Positions 1-11,307 of a DNA stretch of 64,000 nucleotides are shown here, one piece after another. The notes below the pieces were generated by a model. That model saw nothing but the letters and a program-made list of their open reading frames with translations, did no database searches and was not told the origin of the DNA. Both the position numbers and the translations under genes were made by a program. Each line of letters opens with the position of its first letter. Positions within the stretch are counted from its first letter, which is position 1. This stretch comes from Periplaneta americana (lineage: Eukaryota; Arthropoda; Insecta; Blattodea; Blattidae): positions 11,792,300 through 11,856,299 of the forward strand of contig NC_091131.1 of the NCBI RefSeq assembly GCF_040183065.1. The letters are read 5' to 3'.

Positions 1-465
1 TTGACTGTGGATTTGGAACATTCATGAACATCATTGATGCTGTTAATAAACTACATAAAAACACATTGAGGATGAAATAGATAAAAATATATATGTTAAC
101 AATAGTTCACGTGATCACTTCGATGACATGTTGTTAGAGTAGTCTTCTCTTAATGTGGATCATCGTGGTTAAATATTGTAAAATATCCAATAAAATGGTA
201 AATGTTAAGATTAACTTGCTCTAATAATCACTATAAAACACTGTAGTCTTGTTGAGATATTTTGATGTTCATTTATGTTCATATATGCTATATGTTGCAC
301 TACTTCCCATTAGATACGTCGTACGTAATGTAGGTTTTGTATTACCTGGTTGCAGCTTGGTGGAAGAGTTGTTGAACAAGTACAGAATACTTATTGACCT
401 CGTGCGGTTTTCAGTCTAGCCATTGTGCACTAAGGTGATTTTTATACACATAGTCAAGCATTAAA
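1..465. other. AT-rich sequence, nothing recognised
   Basis: There is no coding sequence, repeat array or transposon end here that I can support. It is the downstream flank of gene A. Confidence 0.5.
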
Positions 466-467
466 TA

Positions 468-1069
468 CTGGGTGTTCAGTTCAAAATGTGTCATGGCTCG
501 CTGTATGTCGTCATGTGGCTAGCCGATGAGCCTAGAGAATTCAATCTTCCTACACTTCCGCAGAGGCGTATTACCTAAATGCGAGAGAAGTTGCCTAGCA
601 AGCACGGCGTTCATTCAGAAGAGTACTTACCGATACGTACCGTAACGCCAGTAGTGGCAAGAATGTGAACTGTTTGGAAACACGTACTGAAGTGAGTTTT
701 TTTCTTACTGTCGGGATATGGGGAGAGGGTTAAGACGATTATTTACGTATTTGTTAACTTGGACGGTCAACATGGACACGGAGCATTTTGATTTGTGTTG
801 TGGAATGTTGCCGTACGCAATCGATGATAACAAATACCCTGCGTACGACTTGCCCGCGCAAAACACAGTTCGAAAGAGGTTTTGGTAGCACACAGACTTT
901 ACAGACCGCCATCTGTTGCTACGACATTCAAGTTAAACCGTACACGTTCTCAAGTTCAGATTGAACGCCTTGATTAATAGGCAACTTCTCTGACATAAAA
1001 GCTGAAACTCGCTTCAAATCGCTGACTCACAACAGTGACGTCATGACACACTTTGAAATGAACACCCAG
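468..1069. mobile_element. 602-bp DNA transposon with 28-bp terminal inverted repeats
   Basis: The left end reads CTGGGTGTTCAGTTCAAA and the right end is its inverse with two mismatches over about 28 bp. TA dinucleotides at 466-467 and 1070-1071 fit a TA target duplication. No transposase is visible, so the element is nonautonomous. A second copy in opposite orientation lies at 45417-45876, and a fragment at 47846-47966. Confidence 0.8.
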
Positions 1070-1070
1070 T

Positions 1071-1623
1071 AGCTAATGTAAAACCATTTACGTTTTGATA
1101 CTCAGCCAAAAGAAAGTTAAAAAGCGTATCCATAACAACGTTTACTTATTTGCAGTTATTTATACGTTAATTTAAAACCGTCCATAATAAAAACTTTAGG
1201 ATAACCGATTTTGAGTATAGAATCCAACAACAGCTCTGGACCTGATACATGTTACCATTAGGTTCAGGTTTTTACCCTTTTCTTCCTTTTATTTGATCCT
1301 CTTTGAACAGCAGGAGTAGGTATTTAACCACATAAATATCATATTTTAGCTCTTCATAGCATTTAAATGGGAAAATAAACGTCTGCCAAAAATTAGAGCT
1401 TTAATAGTATAAACTATAAAAGCTAAAAATTTACGATCTTCATTTTACTTTTAACTTCGTTTTTGTATATGTTTAGTGGAATTTTCGAGTTTTCTGTATA
1501 AAAAAATTGTTCTGTCATCTCTAAGCACACTCTTAATACAATTTACTGTCACACAAAAATATGCATTTAATTAATACCCACTTATTCGGTAAATATTGCG
1601 AGTAGGATCATGATTTTTGTCCA
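1071..1623. other. AT-rich spacer, nothing recognised
   Basis: No ORF with family resemblance and no repeat structure is seen between the TIR element and the LINE fragment. Confidence 0.4.
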
Positions 1624-2790
1624 TACTTACTTACAAATGGCTTTTAAGGAACCCGAAGGTTCATTGCCGCCCTCACATAAGCCCGCCATCGGTCCCTATC
1701 CTGTGCAAGATTAATCCAGTCTATCACCATACCCCACCTCCCTCAAATCCATTTTAATAGTATCCTCCCATCTACGTCTCGGCCTCCCTAAAGGTCTTTT
1801 TTCCCCTCCGGTCTCCCAACTAACACTCTATATGCATTTCTGGATTCGCCCATACGTGCTACATGCCCTACCCATCTCAAACGTCTGGATTTAATGTTTC
1901 TAATTATGTCAGGTGAAGAATACAATGCGTGCAGTTCTATGTTGTGTAACTTTCTCCATTCTCCTGTAACTTCATCCCGCTTAGCCCCAAATATTTTCCT
2001 AAGAACCTTATTCTCAAACACCCTTAACCTATGTTCCTCTCTCAGAGTGACAGTCCAAGTTTCACAACCATACAGAACAACCGGTAATATAACTGTTTTA
2101 TAAATTCTAACTTTCAGATTTTTGGACAGCAGACTGGATGATAAGAGCTTCTCAACCGAATAATAACACGCATTTCCCATATTTATTCTGCGTTTAATTT
2201 CCTCCCGAGTGTCATTTATATTTCTTACTGTTGCTCCAAGATATTTGAATTTTTCCACCTCTTCGAAGGATAAATTTCCAATTTTTATATTTCCATTTCG
2301 TACAATATTCTGGTCACGAGACATAATCATATACTTAGTCTTTTCGGGATTTACTTCCAAACCGATCGCTTTACTTGCTTCAAGTAAAATTTCCGTGTTT
2401 TCCCTAATAGTTTGTGTATTTTCTCCTAACATATTCACGTCATCCGCATAGACAAGAAGCTGATGTAACCCGTTCAATTCCAAACCCTCTCTGTTATCCT
2501 GAACTTTCCTAATGGCGTATTCTAAAGCGAAGTTAAAAAGTGAAGGTGATAGTGCATCTCCCTGCTTTAGCCCGCAGTGAATTGGAAAAGCATCAGATAG
2601 AAACTGGCCTGTACGGACTCTGCTGTATGTTTCACTGAGACACATTTTAATTAATCGAAATAGTTTCTTGGGAATACCAAATTCAATAAGAATATCATAT
2701 AATACTTCCCTCTTAACCGAGTCATATGCCTTTTTGAAGTCTATAGATAGAAAATCTAATAAAGAATAATTTATCCCTCTGACGTAGGCC
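1624..2790 (-). pseudogene. RTE-like LINE reverse transcriptase, 5'-truncated and frameshifted
   Basis: Reading down from 2790, the reverse strand encodes RT motif A (IDFKKAYDS), the [10 protein letters not shown] motif, the catalytic YADD box and the family's C-terminal tail ([18 protein letters not shown], then [14 protein letters not shown]). The frame is lost near 1800 by an extra T in a six-T run, where sister copies have five. The element ends with the short repeat TTACTTAC at about 1624. Everything upstream of motif A, including the endonuclease, is missing, as expected of incomplete reverse transcription. Other copies lie at 30592, 49960 and 53792. I call it RTE-like from its resemblance to insect endonuclease-reverse transcriptase proteins; the clade is uncertain. 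Confidence 0.88.
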
Positions 2791-4470
2791 TATTTCAATA
2801 GCGTGGACGGTTTTCGTGTAAATTTAATTTGAAAACTACTAATTTCAAGCCACTGAACAATGTGAGCAGATTGCAACGTTGTAGCGAGAGAGGGAGACTC
2901 TCGTAGAGAGACAGACCTTAGTTCGTTGAGCTCAACGAGTTAGAAAGAGAAAGATATAGAGTGGTCATTGCGCCGCCATGTTTGAAGAAAATTGAACGGC
3001 CGTCCGCCATTAACTTATGCGCTCAAAACAAAGTGGGCGAGGCGATAAGTGACATTAGAATCGTCACCTCTCAAAATTTCGTTTGCATAAATCAGTTAAA
3101 CTGAAGTGGAAAAACCTAGTATTTCGTCAAATACGTGCTAGGAACTTAATCTAAAGTTATGTGCGCTAAATTGAAAACACGAGCTATTCCTAGAAGGAAT
3201 GCTTAAAAGAATAACCTAAGCAAAATTGTCATGTAGTATGACAAGAAGTCCTAGCAAATATACTGAAGAAAATGTTAATATTCCTAGGTTCTTTTAAATG
3301 CGACCTGCAAGATTGCCTATAAAATGAACAAGTATGACTCGGATGATTTTATTAAATTGTTTTCCCAGTCTCTACACGTTGTAAAACTATTTATTGTACA
3401 ATAAGATATAGAATGAAAGTAGGCCATAACTATAGTAATAACCTTTACCTCCAAGCTTGTAACGTGGGTAAAACATGGCCAAACACGCTTTCAGTTTTTT
3501 TTTGTTACAGTAGAGTATAATTATTATCGAAATATGAACGTGAGGCCAACAGCCGGCTGGTCTGTCTGAGCCTTTCAAGGGCTGTGGCACCACAGACAAT
3601 AATTATTAGTGTATAATTGAGCACCCACGTACAATAATGGGGTAAGTAGTTATGAAATATATTCATACTTACCGCATTATTGCACGTGGGTGCTCAATTA
3701 TGTTCTTTCATGTCCTTCCAGTCAAAATACTAACAACAATACGACCTACCCCAGAGTTTTGCGTTATTTTGGATGCGAGTGTCGAAATACAATTTTAATA
3801 TTTGATTGCTCTTACTGGGTTTGAAACGGAATTGTAGCGGTTTTATCCGTATTTAGTTTAACTTTATTACTAGTGAACCATTTATTTGATTAATCGTTTG
3901 TCTTCGAAATAGGCCTACTTTTTATAAGCTACAGCTCATCGTCTTCTTCTATAAGCAGTAAGGACAGAAAGAGCAGAAATAAAGGATGCCGGTGTCGAAA
4001 TACAATTTCAATATTGTATTGCTATTTGTTTTTCCCTGGGTCTGAAACGGAATTGTAGTGGTTTTATCCGTATTTAGTTTAAGTACATTACTAGTGAATC
4101 ATTTATTTTGTTTATGCCGGGCGTTGTTACACAGTTATGCATGAAACAAAATGCTGCTAATTAACAAAACTATGGACTTAACTTCATAAAATTTACACGA
4201 AATATGATATAGGCTATCAGTTGTCTTTTTCCTTTTGACATTGCAGTTATATGCAGCACACACAACAGGCATGTTTTTTCTTCGTTTTTTTTTGTAGTTC
4301 TTACCTCCGTTATACTACATTGTAAGCAGACGAATTTTTAAAAAGGTGGGCGCTTAGCTCAGATCTGCCGTGTTTCGCGGTGGCACCGCAAAGAGCGCTG
4401 TACAGGACAACATGGCCACTCTATAGTCTTCTCTTTCTAACTCGTTGGTTGATCTCTTACATCTTTTTAG
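2791..4470. repeat. Region with an inverted repeat pair, possible decayed element
   Basis: Sequence at 2935-2968 (AACGAGTTAGAAAGAGAAAG) recurs inverted at about 4413-4447 (CTCTTTCTAACTCGTT), suggesting element ends around 1.4 kb of AT-rich DNA. The interior repeats a ~60-bp motif (GTCGAAATACAATTT...) at 3780 and 3993. No coding sequence is recognised. Confidence 0.4.
3613..3701. repeat. Near-perfect 89-bp hairpin
   Basis: ATAATTGAGCACCCACGT at the left is the exact inverse of the right end, and pairing continues inward for about 36 bp with few mismatches around a ~17-base loop. It is either a tiny MITE or a solo palindrome. Confidence 0.75.
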
Positions 4471-5239
4471 TCCGTATTTACACTTGCTATTTGTCGTTCG
4501 ACTTACAGCGCTGGCGCACGCTCAGTACGGATTTCGTTCCTTTCCTTTCGACATCTGCTGGGTAGAAGCTGTTTCTATTTCTGTGCGACATTTCCAGGTG
4601 GGCCAGCCGAATTGACGCGACACAAAGAGTTTGTAATACTTACTAGAGACAGATACCCGTGAGTGGCAGGCAAGAAAAATGTCACAAATTGAATCGGCTA
4701 GCATTCGCCATTAAAGGAAGTGTTTGCGGCGCGCAATTCGAAAACAGTACAGTAATACATTGATGTAGCCTGGTGATAGACACTGTTTTAAACATCTCTT
4801 ACAAAGAATGAGTCGTGATGAAATAAACATGAATGCAGAGGAGCGCTATATTTATTAAAGTATTATAATGATTCATCTTTGGCGATATTCCAAAAAATAA
4901 ATTACATCACCCATATACATTCGGGATAAGTATGTGAAATATTGAATAATGGCAATGTCAACATTAATTTTCAGTATTACTAGTATTGTTTTAAGGACAT
5001 AGTAATGGATATTTACTGTAATATTTAAAATGATCTATATTTCAGTCCTTTCATGCAAAGAAAGAGGAAGGTATATGGTGCTTTGAAAATATTTAGTGGT
5101 GAAATATGAGATCATAAAAATTCTGGAAACTGATTTAAAATATAATGAGAATAAATTTTATCATAAAACAATCTATTCATTGTGTAGTTAATGACCACCA
5201 GATTTGAGGTCAGTTCAGACTTTTTAATACAATTAGTAG

Positions 5240-6280
5240 CGGTAATAGTAGGCCTAGTAGTAGTGGTAAAAGTAGGCATAGTAGTAGTGGTAATAATAGA
5301 CCTAGTAGTAGTGGTAATAATAGGCCTAGTAGTAGTGGTAATGATAGGCCTAGTAGTAGTGGTAATGATAGGCCTAGTAGTAGTGGTAATAATAGGCCTA
5401 GTAGTAGTGGTAATGATAGGCCTAGTAGTAGTGGTAATGATAGGCCTAGTAGTAGTGGTAATAATAGGCCTAGTAGTAGTGGTAATGATAGGCCTAGTAG
5501 TAGTGGTAATGATAGGCCTAGTAGTAATGGTAAGAGGAGGCCTAGTTTTGGTAATATTACTAGGCGTAGTAGTAGTGGCAATAGTAGGCCTAGTAGTAGT
5601 GGTAATAATAGGCCTAGTAGTAGTGGTAATAATAGACCTAGTAACTTAGTAGTGGTAATAGTAGACCTAGTAACTTAGTAGTGGTAATAGTAGGAGTAGT
5701 AGTAGGTCTAGTTTTTGTGGCAATAGTAGGCCTAGTAGTAGTGTTAATAATAGGCCTAGTAATAGTGGTAATAGTAGGCCTAGTAGTAGTAGTAGTCCTA
5801 GTTTTTGTAGTAATAGTGGGCCTAGTAGTAGTGGTAATAGTAGGTCTAGAATTAGTGGTAATAATAGGCCTAGTAGTAGTTTTAATAGTAGGCCTAGTTT
5901 TGGTGGAATTAGTAGGCCTAGTAGTAGTGAGACCTAGTTAGTAGTAGAGGTAATAATAGAACTAGTAGTAGTGGTAATAATAGGCCTAGTAGTAGTGGTA
6001 ATAATAGACCTAGTAACTTAGTAGTGGTAATAGTAGGAGTAGTAGTAGTGGTAATAGTAGGTGTAGTAGTAGTAGTGGTAGTAGTAGGTCTAGTTTTTGT
6101 GGCAATAGTAGGCCTAGTAGTAGTAGTAGTCCTAGTTTTTGTAGTAATAGTGGGCCTAGTAGTAGTGGTAATAGTAGGTCTAGTATTAGTGGTAATAATA
6201 GGCCTAGTTTTGGTGGAATTAGTAGGCCTAGTAGTAGTGAGACCTAGTTAGTAGTAGAGGTAATAATAGGCCTAAGCAGG
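5240..6280. repeat. 24-bp minisatellite, about 1 kb
   Basis: Imperfect tandem copies of GGCCTAGTAGTAGTGGTAAT plus four variable bases (AATA, GATA or AGTA) fill the interval. Higher-order structure is visible: a ~350-bp block at about 5640-5940 recurs in shortened form at about 6010-6245. It reads through open frames on both strands only because 24 is a multiple of three. Confidence 0.95.
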
Positions 6281-6940
6281 CCATCAGCTATATTTTCACT
6301 AATTTCTTTGCATATAATACAACCAAAAACTAGAAGTACATACTGTACAAAACGGAAATTACATGATTAATTCATTAATTATTGTGAAACAAAACAGTTT
6401 TAGACAGATATAGTCTGAGGATTTTCTTATGCACTCTGATATTATAATCCACTGTAATGTGATGGCACCTAACCCTTACATACATTGTTGAAACCAACCT
6501 TATAAACCTGATTAATGTGTTTCTGGAAAAATTTTATCCAAGATATATTCCAACAATCTGTAAACATATTCAAAGGAGGAACTGCATTTGGAACATTCTT
6601 CCAAATATTAAGATATGCATGCTTTCCAGAGCATCCTACATTAGTAGCTATGTTCGAACAATTATGTGCAACGCAGTATTTCACCTTTGTCTTATTATTT
6701 CCCTTCAAGTGTACTTATATTTATTCGTATTCCTCAACAAGCATGAACTGCTCGCACTCCCAGCGAAGCAGCAACTCCCTTTAATGGCGGCCGGACAGCG
6801 GTTCAATTTTGTACGCGAAACTAGCGCCGTTGGTGTCTCTAGTTATATATTACGCGACAGGACCCGAACATGGTTCGGAAAAGCAGTAGCAGACAACTTT
6901 TAATCAGCTGTTTCTCTATTCCCGCGCGCTTTGTAGCATC

Positions 6941-7150
6941 ATGTCAGAGTGGAACAAAAACCAAGTAATGAAATTAATCAAGCTTTACGAGGAATTTCCA
7001 TACTTTTATGACATCAGAAATAAGGACTATCACAATAGGATTCGGAGGGAAAATGCACTGGAGTTTATTTGTAAAAATTTGGAGTCTGTTCGTCGACATC
7101 AAAACAAAAATAAAGAACATCAGAAGTCAATATGCAAGAAAAAAAATTAA
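6941..7150 (+). CDS. MADF-domain protein fragment
   Basis: The 69-residue ORF (MSEWNKNQVMKLIKLYEEFP, then YFYDIRNKDYHNRIRRENAL) has the pattern of an MADF domain, a Myb/SANT-like DNA-binding fold common in insect transcription factors and in PIF/Harbinger-type elements. The frame closes just after the second helix region, so it is a first exon, a truncated gene or a remnant. It sits inside the inverted-repeat-bounded interval at 4472-7555. Confidence 0.55.
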   Translation: MSEWNKNQVMKLIKLYEEFPYFYDIRNKDYHNRIRRENALEFICKNLESVRRHQNKNKEHQKSICKKKN

Positions 7151-7274
7151 ACTTTCAATTCATTTTAATATAATAAATATCTATTAGACAATTTTGTTCC
7201 AGTTTGAAATCTTTACTGAAAACATGGAATAACCCTTTCTCCTGCCTTCTGGACCTCCATCTCCGTTCCCAGTC

Positions 7275-7313
7275 TCTCTCTCTCTCTTTTTTTTTTTTTT
7301 TTTTTTTTTTTTT
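7275..7313. repeat. (CT)n followed by poly-T
   Basis: A short CTCTCT run passes into about 28 T residues, probably the tail of a reverse-strand insertion. Confidence 0.8.
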
Positions 7314-7619
7314 GCTTCTCATTAGTGAAAGCTAACAAAACACTTGAAGCTGCAGAAGCTAACACAACTACTTTTTATTGTTAAAATCCATTCTGTTCAT
7401 TTAAAAGTCTCACCACATCATGCACACGTTGCTCGAGCTCAACAACTAGCCTCGAGTAGCAGACGAGAAATCTGCCAAGAGTGAACGGTGATACTACATA
7501 TAACCGACAGAAAGCGCTTGATGTTGCGCGACAAATAGCAAGTGTAAATAGGGACTTACGAGCAGACAGACGACTGTATTAGCGGCGATGTTGCCGGACT
7601 GATAAAACTTCCAACTTAA

Positions 7620-8148
7620 TTTTCTAATTAACCGTGCATTTAATCACAAGATGTAGTATAGGTTTTCTATTCATTTCAGTGTATCCTATCGTCCATTTCA
7701 ATTTGTAGGGTTATTTCACTTCCACCCTGTATAAATATTACTAGGATTCAACAGATGATGAAAAAACATCAGGTACAATAACATCTTTATATGACGAACC
7801 CATTTTCAAAACGTCTCTTGTCCACCTGATAACGAAAATGGGCTTCCTGTGTCCATGCATTCTTCAAATACAGCTGTCATGATTTGGCTTCAGAACGCCT
7901 TCTAAACCCCTAGAAACTTCCGTTAAAAGTGACTGTTGGAATCAAACTAACTCCTGTCCAAAACAAAATATTAGTTCAGGCTTTGGAATCAGAGAGGCTC
8001 ATGCTCCCATTTGATTCTAAATGCACCCAATCTCTTTGGTTTCCTATATTGTCTCTTGCCTAGCAGGTAAGAAATTTTAGACCTAAAAACGTTTTTCGTG
8101 ATTTCCCACAAAGTTATGAGAATGGACAAGAGTCGTTTTGAAAATAAG
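7620..8148. other. Unique-looking AT-rich DNA
   Basis: I see no coding sequence and no repeat ends. Confidence 0.35.
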
Positions 8149-8158
8149 CTCCTCATTT

Positions 8159-8413
8159 ATTTTAGTAGGCTATTTTACGACGCTTTTTCAACATCTCAGG
8201 TTATTTAGCGTCTGAATGAGATGAAGGTGATAATGCCGGTGAAATGAGTCCGGGGTCTAGCACCTAAAGTTACCCAGCATTTGCTCATATTGGGTTGAGG
8301 GAAAACCCCGGAAAAAAATCTCAACCAGGTAACTTGCCGCGACCGGGAATCGAACCCAGGCCACCTGATTTCGCGGCCAGACGCGCTAGCCGTTACTCCA
8401 CAGGTGTGGGCCA
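8159..8413 (-). mobile_element. tRNA-derived SINE, complete, reverse orientation
   Basis: On the reverse strand it starts with a tRNA-like head (CACACCTGTGGAGTAACGG) containing a B box (GGTTCGATTCCC), then a body (ACCTGGTTGAG...) and a tail ending GCGTCGTAAAATA. Imperfect 10-bp target duplications (CTCCTCATTT 8149-8158, CTCCTAATTT 8414-8423) bound it, so the insertion is full length. Confidence 0.88.
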
Positions 8414-8532
8414 CTCCTAATTTAAAATGGTAACATAGTAAAGATGTTATTTATTAATTTCAATAACTTAAGAGTTAATCAGTGATAAATATGAAATCAG
8501 GATTACGAATTGCATGGTTACTAAACGAAAAA

Positions 8533-8793
8533 AAGTCCACACCTGTGGAGTAACGGTCAGCGAGTCTGGCCGTGAAACCAGGTGGCCCGGGTTCGATTCC
8601 CGGTCGGGGAAAGTTACCTGGTTGAGGTTTTTTCCGGGGTTTTCCCTCAACCCAATACGAGCAAATGCTGGGTAACTTTCGGTGTTGGACTCCGGACTCA
8701 TTTTACTGGCATTATCACCTTCATTTCATTCAGACGCTAAATAACCTGAGATGCAGATACAGCGTCGTAAAATAACCCAATAAAAGAAATAAA
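8533..8793 (+). mobile_element. tRNA-derived SINE, complete, forward orientation
   Basis: It belongs to the same family as 8159-8413 but is opposite in direction, so the heads face each other across about 120 bp. An exact 11-bp target duplication (TAAACGAAAAA, 8522-8532 and 8794-8804) bounds it. B box GGTTCGATTCCC is at about 8590. It lies 200 bp past the gene A stop codon. Confidence 0.9.
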
Positions 8794-8993
8794 TAAACGA
8801 AAAACACAAGTGGCTACCTACGGGTGCTAGGTACATAGGTACGGAGTTTTGAATTTATAATGCAAGTCCATTAACCTAACAAGGATTCAGGAAATTAAAG
8901 GTTGCACATCTTGGCAGAAAATTAGTCTATATTGGTAGTGACGATGGTGATTGTTTAATATTGTTTCAAGTTACTACAGAAATGCTGCGTCGA

Positions 8994-9148
8994 TTATTGC
9001 AGTGGCAGCACATCTTTCTCTGTAACGGAACTAAAAATGACGTTCGCTACGTTCTTGAGAACTGTGCCGAAAGCGATTTCTATTGCTGGTCTCACTTCGT
9101 CCCACAGAAGACTCCAATCCTCGTTCAGAGCGGCTATCGTGGGTTTCG
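8994..9148 (-). CDS. gene A exon 6: C-terminal takeout motif and stop
   Basis: The 155-bp terminal exon follows a TGTTTCAG acceptor and ends at TAA (8996-8994). It encodes LNEDWSLLWDEVRPAIEIAF and a closing helix ending in VTEKDVLPLQ, the C-terminal takeout motif. A possible ATTAAA polyadenylation signal lies about 35 bp past the stop (8954-8959, reverse strand), which would make a very short 3' UTR. Two SINEs start about 200 bp further on. Confidence 0.93.
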
Positions 9149-11113
9149 CTGAAACACACAGAGTTACGTAAACATGTAATTTAGTAGAAACTTCAGACTC
9201 GTCCAGTGGGGGCAATAAATAGACTCAAGTAGAGGATGCAAGATCTGTCCTGTGACCTTATCATGTGCCGTGGCTATATCGTCAAAGGCAATGAAGTTCA
9301 CTGACACGAGTAAAAATTCAAGTGATTTGGGAAGTGATTTAACCAGATTAGTGGGAAGGAAAGTCAGTGCCAGAGAAGTGAAATTGTTTCTGTGAGTGAA
9401 AGAGTTGAAATGGTGAGACGTGAAGTGAAGAAAAAGAATGACGAGTTTGTAACAGAAAATGGTGAAGTGGATGTTTCTGGTCCAGAGACGGCGAAGGAAG
9501 AGACGGCTAAGGACTTAGTAAATAAATTGAAACATGAATTAGAGGAATGTAATAGGAAGTTAAATAAGACTATAGAGGTAATGAAAATAGGTGAGGAGTA
9601 TGGTGGAGGAGGCTAGCTAGGATAGCGAAGTATAGGCCTAATATATAGAAAATTAGTGAGATCTGAAAATGAAATGTATACAAGAAACAGGCATAATAAC
9701 GAACATATTGGACAATGGTGTAGTATGTTTCAGTAACAAGTATGATTAGAAACAGTGTGTGTTCGATATAAGCGAACTGAAAATCAAGAACAGAGTCGTA
9801 AAAGTGTCAATTTTGAATAATCTAAATTAAGTTGTTAGGTTTTAAAGGTGGGAATACTGATCAATTGAAATGGGGTCGAAAGTTAAATTATAAGAGCGTC
9901 TACAAAAGGTATATCTGTAATGAATGTAATTGTGGCACCGGATACAAAATTGTGAGGTCCACGTTACATGGATGTAAATGTTGGCAACAAATATATATCA
10001 TATCATATATCATATCACATATCATATATCATATCACATATCATATATCATATCATATATCATATCATATCATATATCATATATCATATCATATCATATC
10101 ATATCATATCATATCATATCATATATCATATATCATATCATGTCATATCATATCATTTTTTTACAGTCTTGCATACTCCATTACTGTGGAGTAATACTAC
10201 ATGCATTGGTTTAACTTAAACTATGTTCATATAATTACTTTATATTGTTCTAAAAGTTTCTTTATAGGCAATATAGATGGATGAATTTTGTACTTTTCTT
10301 TCATTGTAATTTCTCAAACTGTAATCACATCACATCACACATCACACATCATCACACATCATCACACATTATCACACAACATCACACAACATCACACATC
10401 ATCACACACCATCACACACCATCACATCACACATCACACATCACACATCACACATCATATCATACCGATTCCCTCCCACGGTTAATTTTTCTTCCCGATT
10501 CCCTCCGAAGCAGTAATTGTAAATAGCTATACCGATTTCCTCCGTGTTAAAAAGGAGCTGCTGGAATTAAATATTCCGATTCCCTCATCGATCGTTTCAT
10601 TTCGCAGATGCCTAATTGCGAAAAAGTAAGAGCATTCTGTGACTATCTAACAGACAATTACATAGATGACGATGATCTTTTCCGACCAATTCTATGGGCT
10701 GAAAATATCACTGCTTAAAGTTAGGGTATGTCATTTTGGGTCAACCTGCCCTGCAAGTAGTAAAAATGACACAATTATGTTGATAGCGGCACGTAATACT
10801 CACCAAGCTCCTGGTTTCCATTGAAGAGATTCTCGAACTCATTTTCCAGCTTGGTGATGTTCGAGATGGTCAAGTCAAATCTAAAAACGTTCCAGTGTTC
10901 GTTTCCTTTCTTTATTTCGGGTTTCGCTTCAAGATTGACATGTATATGTGCGTTCTCTGCAAGGCAATATTTCACATTCATTAGCGTCAACTCTCGTTGG
11001 TTTTAATAGCAACATAAAATATATAATTGAACATTGTATTTTGTAAGTTTAAACTAGGAATTGTTTGTTGTTAGCATTTGTTTAGATTTAAAAACCAGGA
11101 TAAATAACAGTAT

Positions 11114-11201
<88 letters not shown>

Positions 11202-11261
11202 TTTATTTTAGCTGGCAGAGTTAAGGCCGTAAGGTCTTCTCTTCCACTCAACCAGCAAAAA

Positions 11262-11307
<46 letters not shown>

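Larger units (their letters stand above)
4472..7555. mobile_element. Possible 3.1-kb element bounded by inverted repeats
   Basis: Left GTCCGTATTTACACTTGC (from 4472) and right GCAAGTGTAAATAGGGAC (ending 7555) are inverse with one mismatch. Weaker pairing continues inward for about 45 bp. Between them are the 24-bp minisatellite and a MADF-domain ORF. No target duplication is evident and the ends may be internal to something larger. Confidence 0.45.

Noticed and set aside
5191-6251. Long open frames of Val/Ile/Gly and Leu/Pro repeats
   Set aside because: They are translations of the 24-bp minisatellite, open on both strands because the period is divisible by three.
8540-8615. A tRNA gene at the head of the SINE
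   Set aside because: It has polymerase III boxes but no proper anticodon arm, and is followed by the SINE body and a target duplication.
9832-10526. Open frames rich in Ile/Ser/His/Tyr
   Set aside because: They are translations of the CATAT and CACATCA microsatellites; no nonrepetitive coding sequence supports them.
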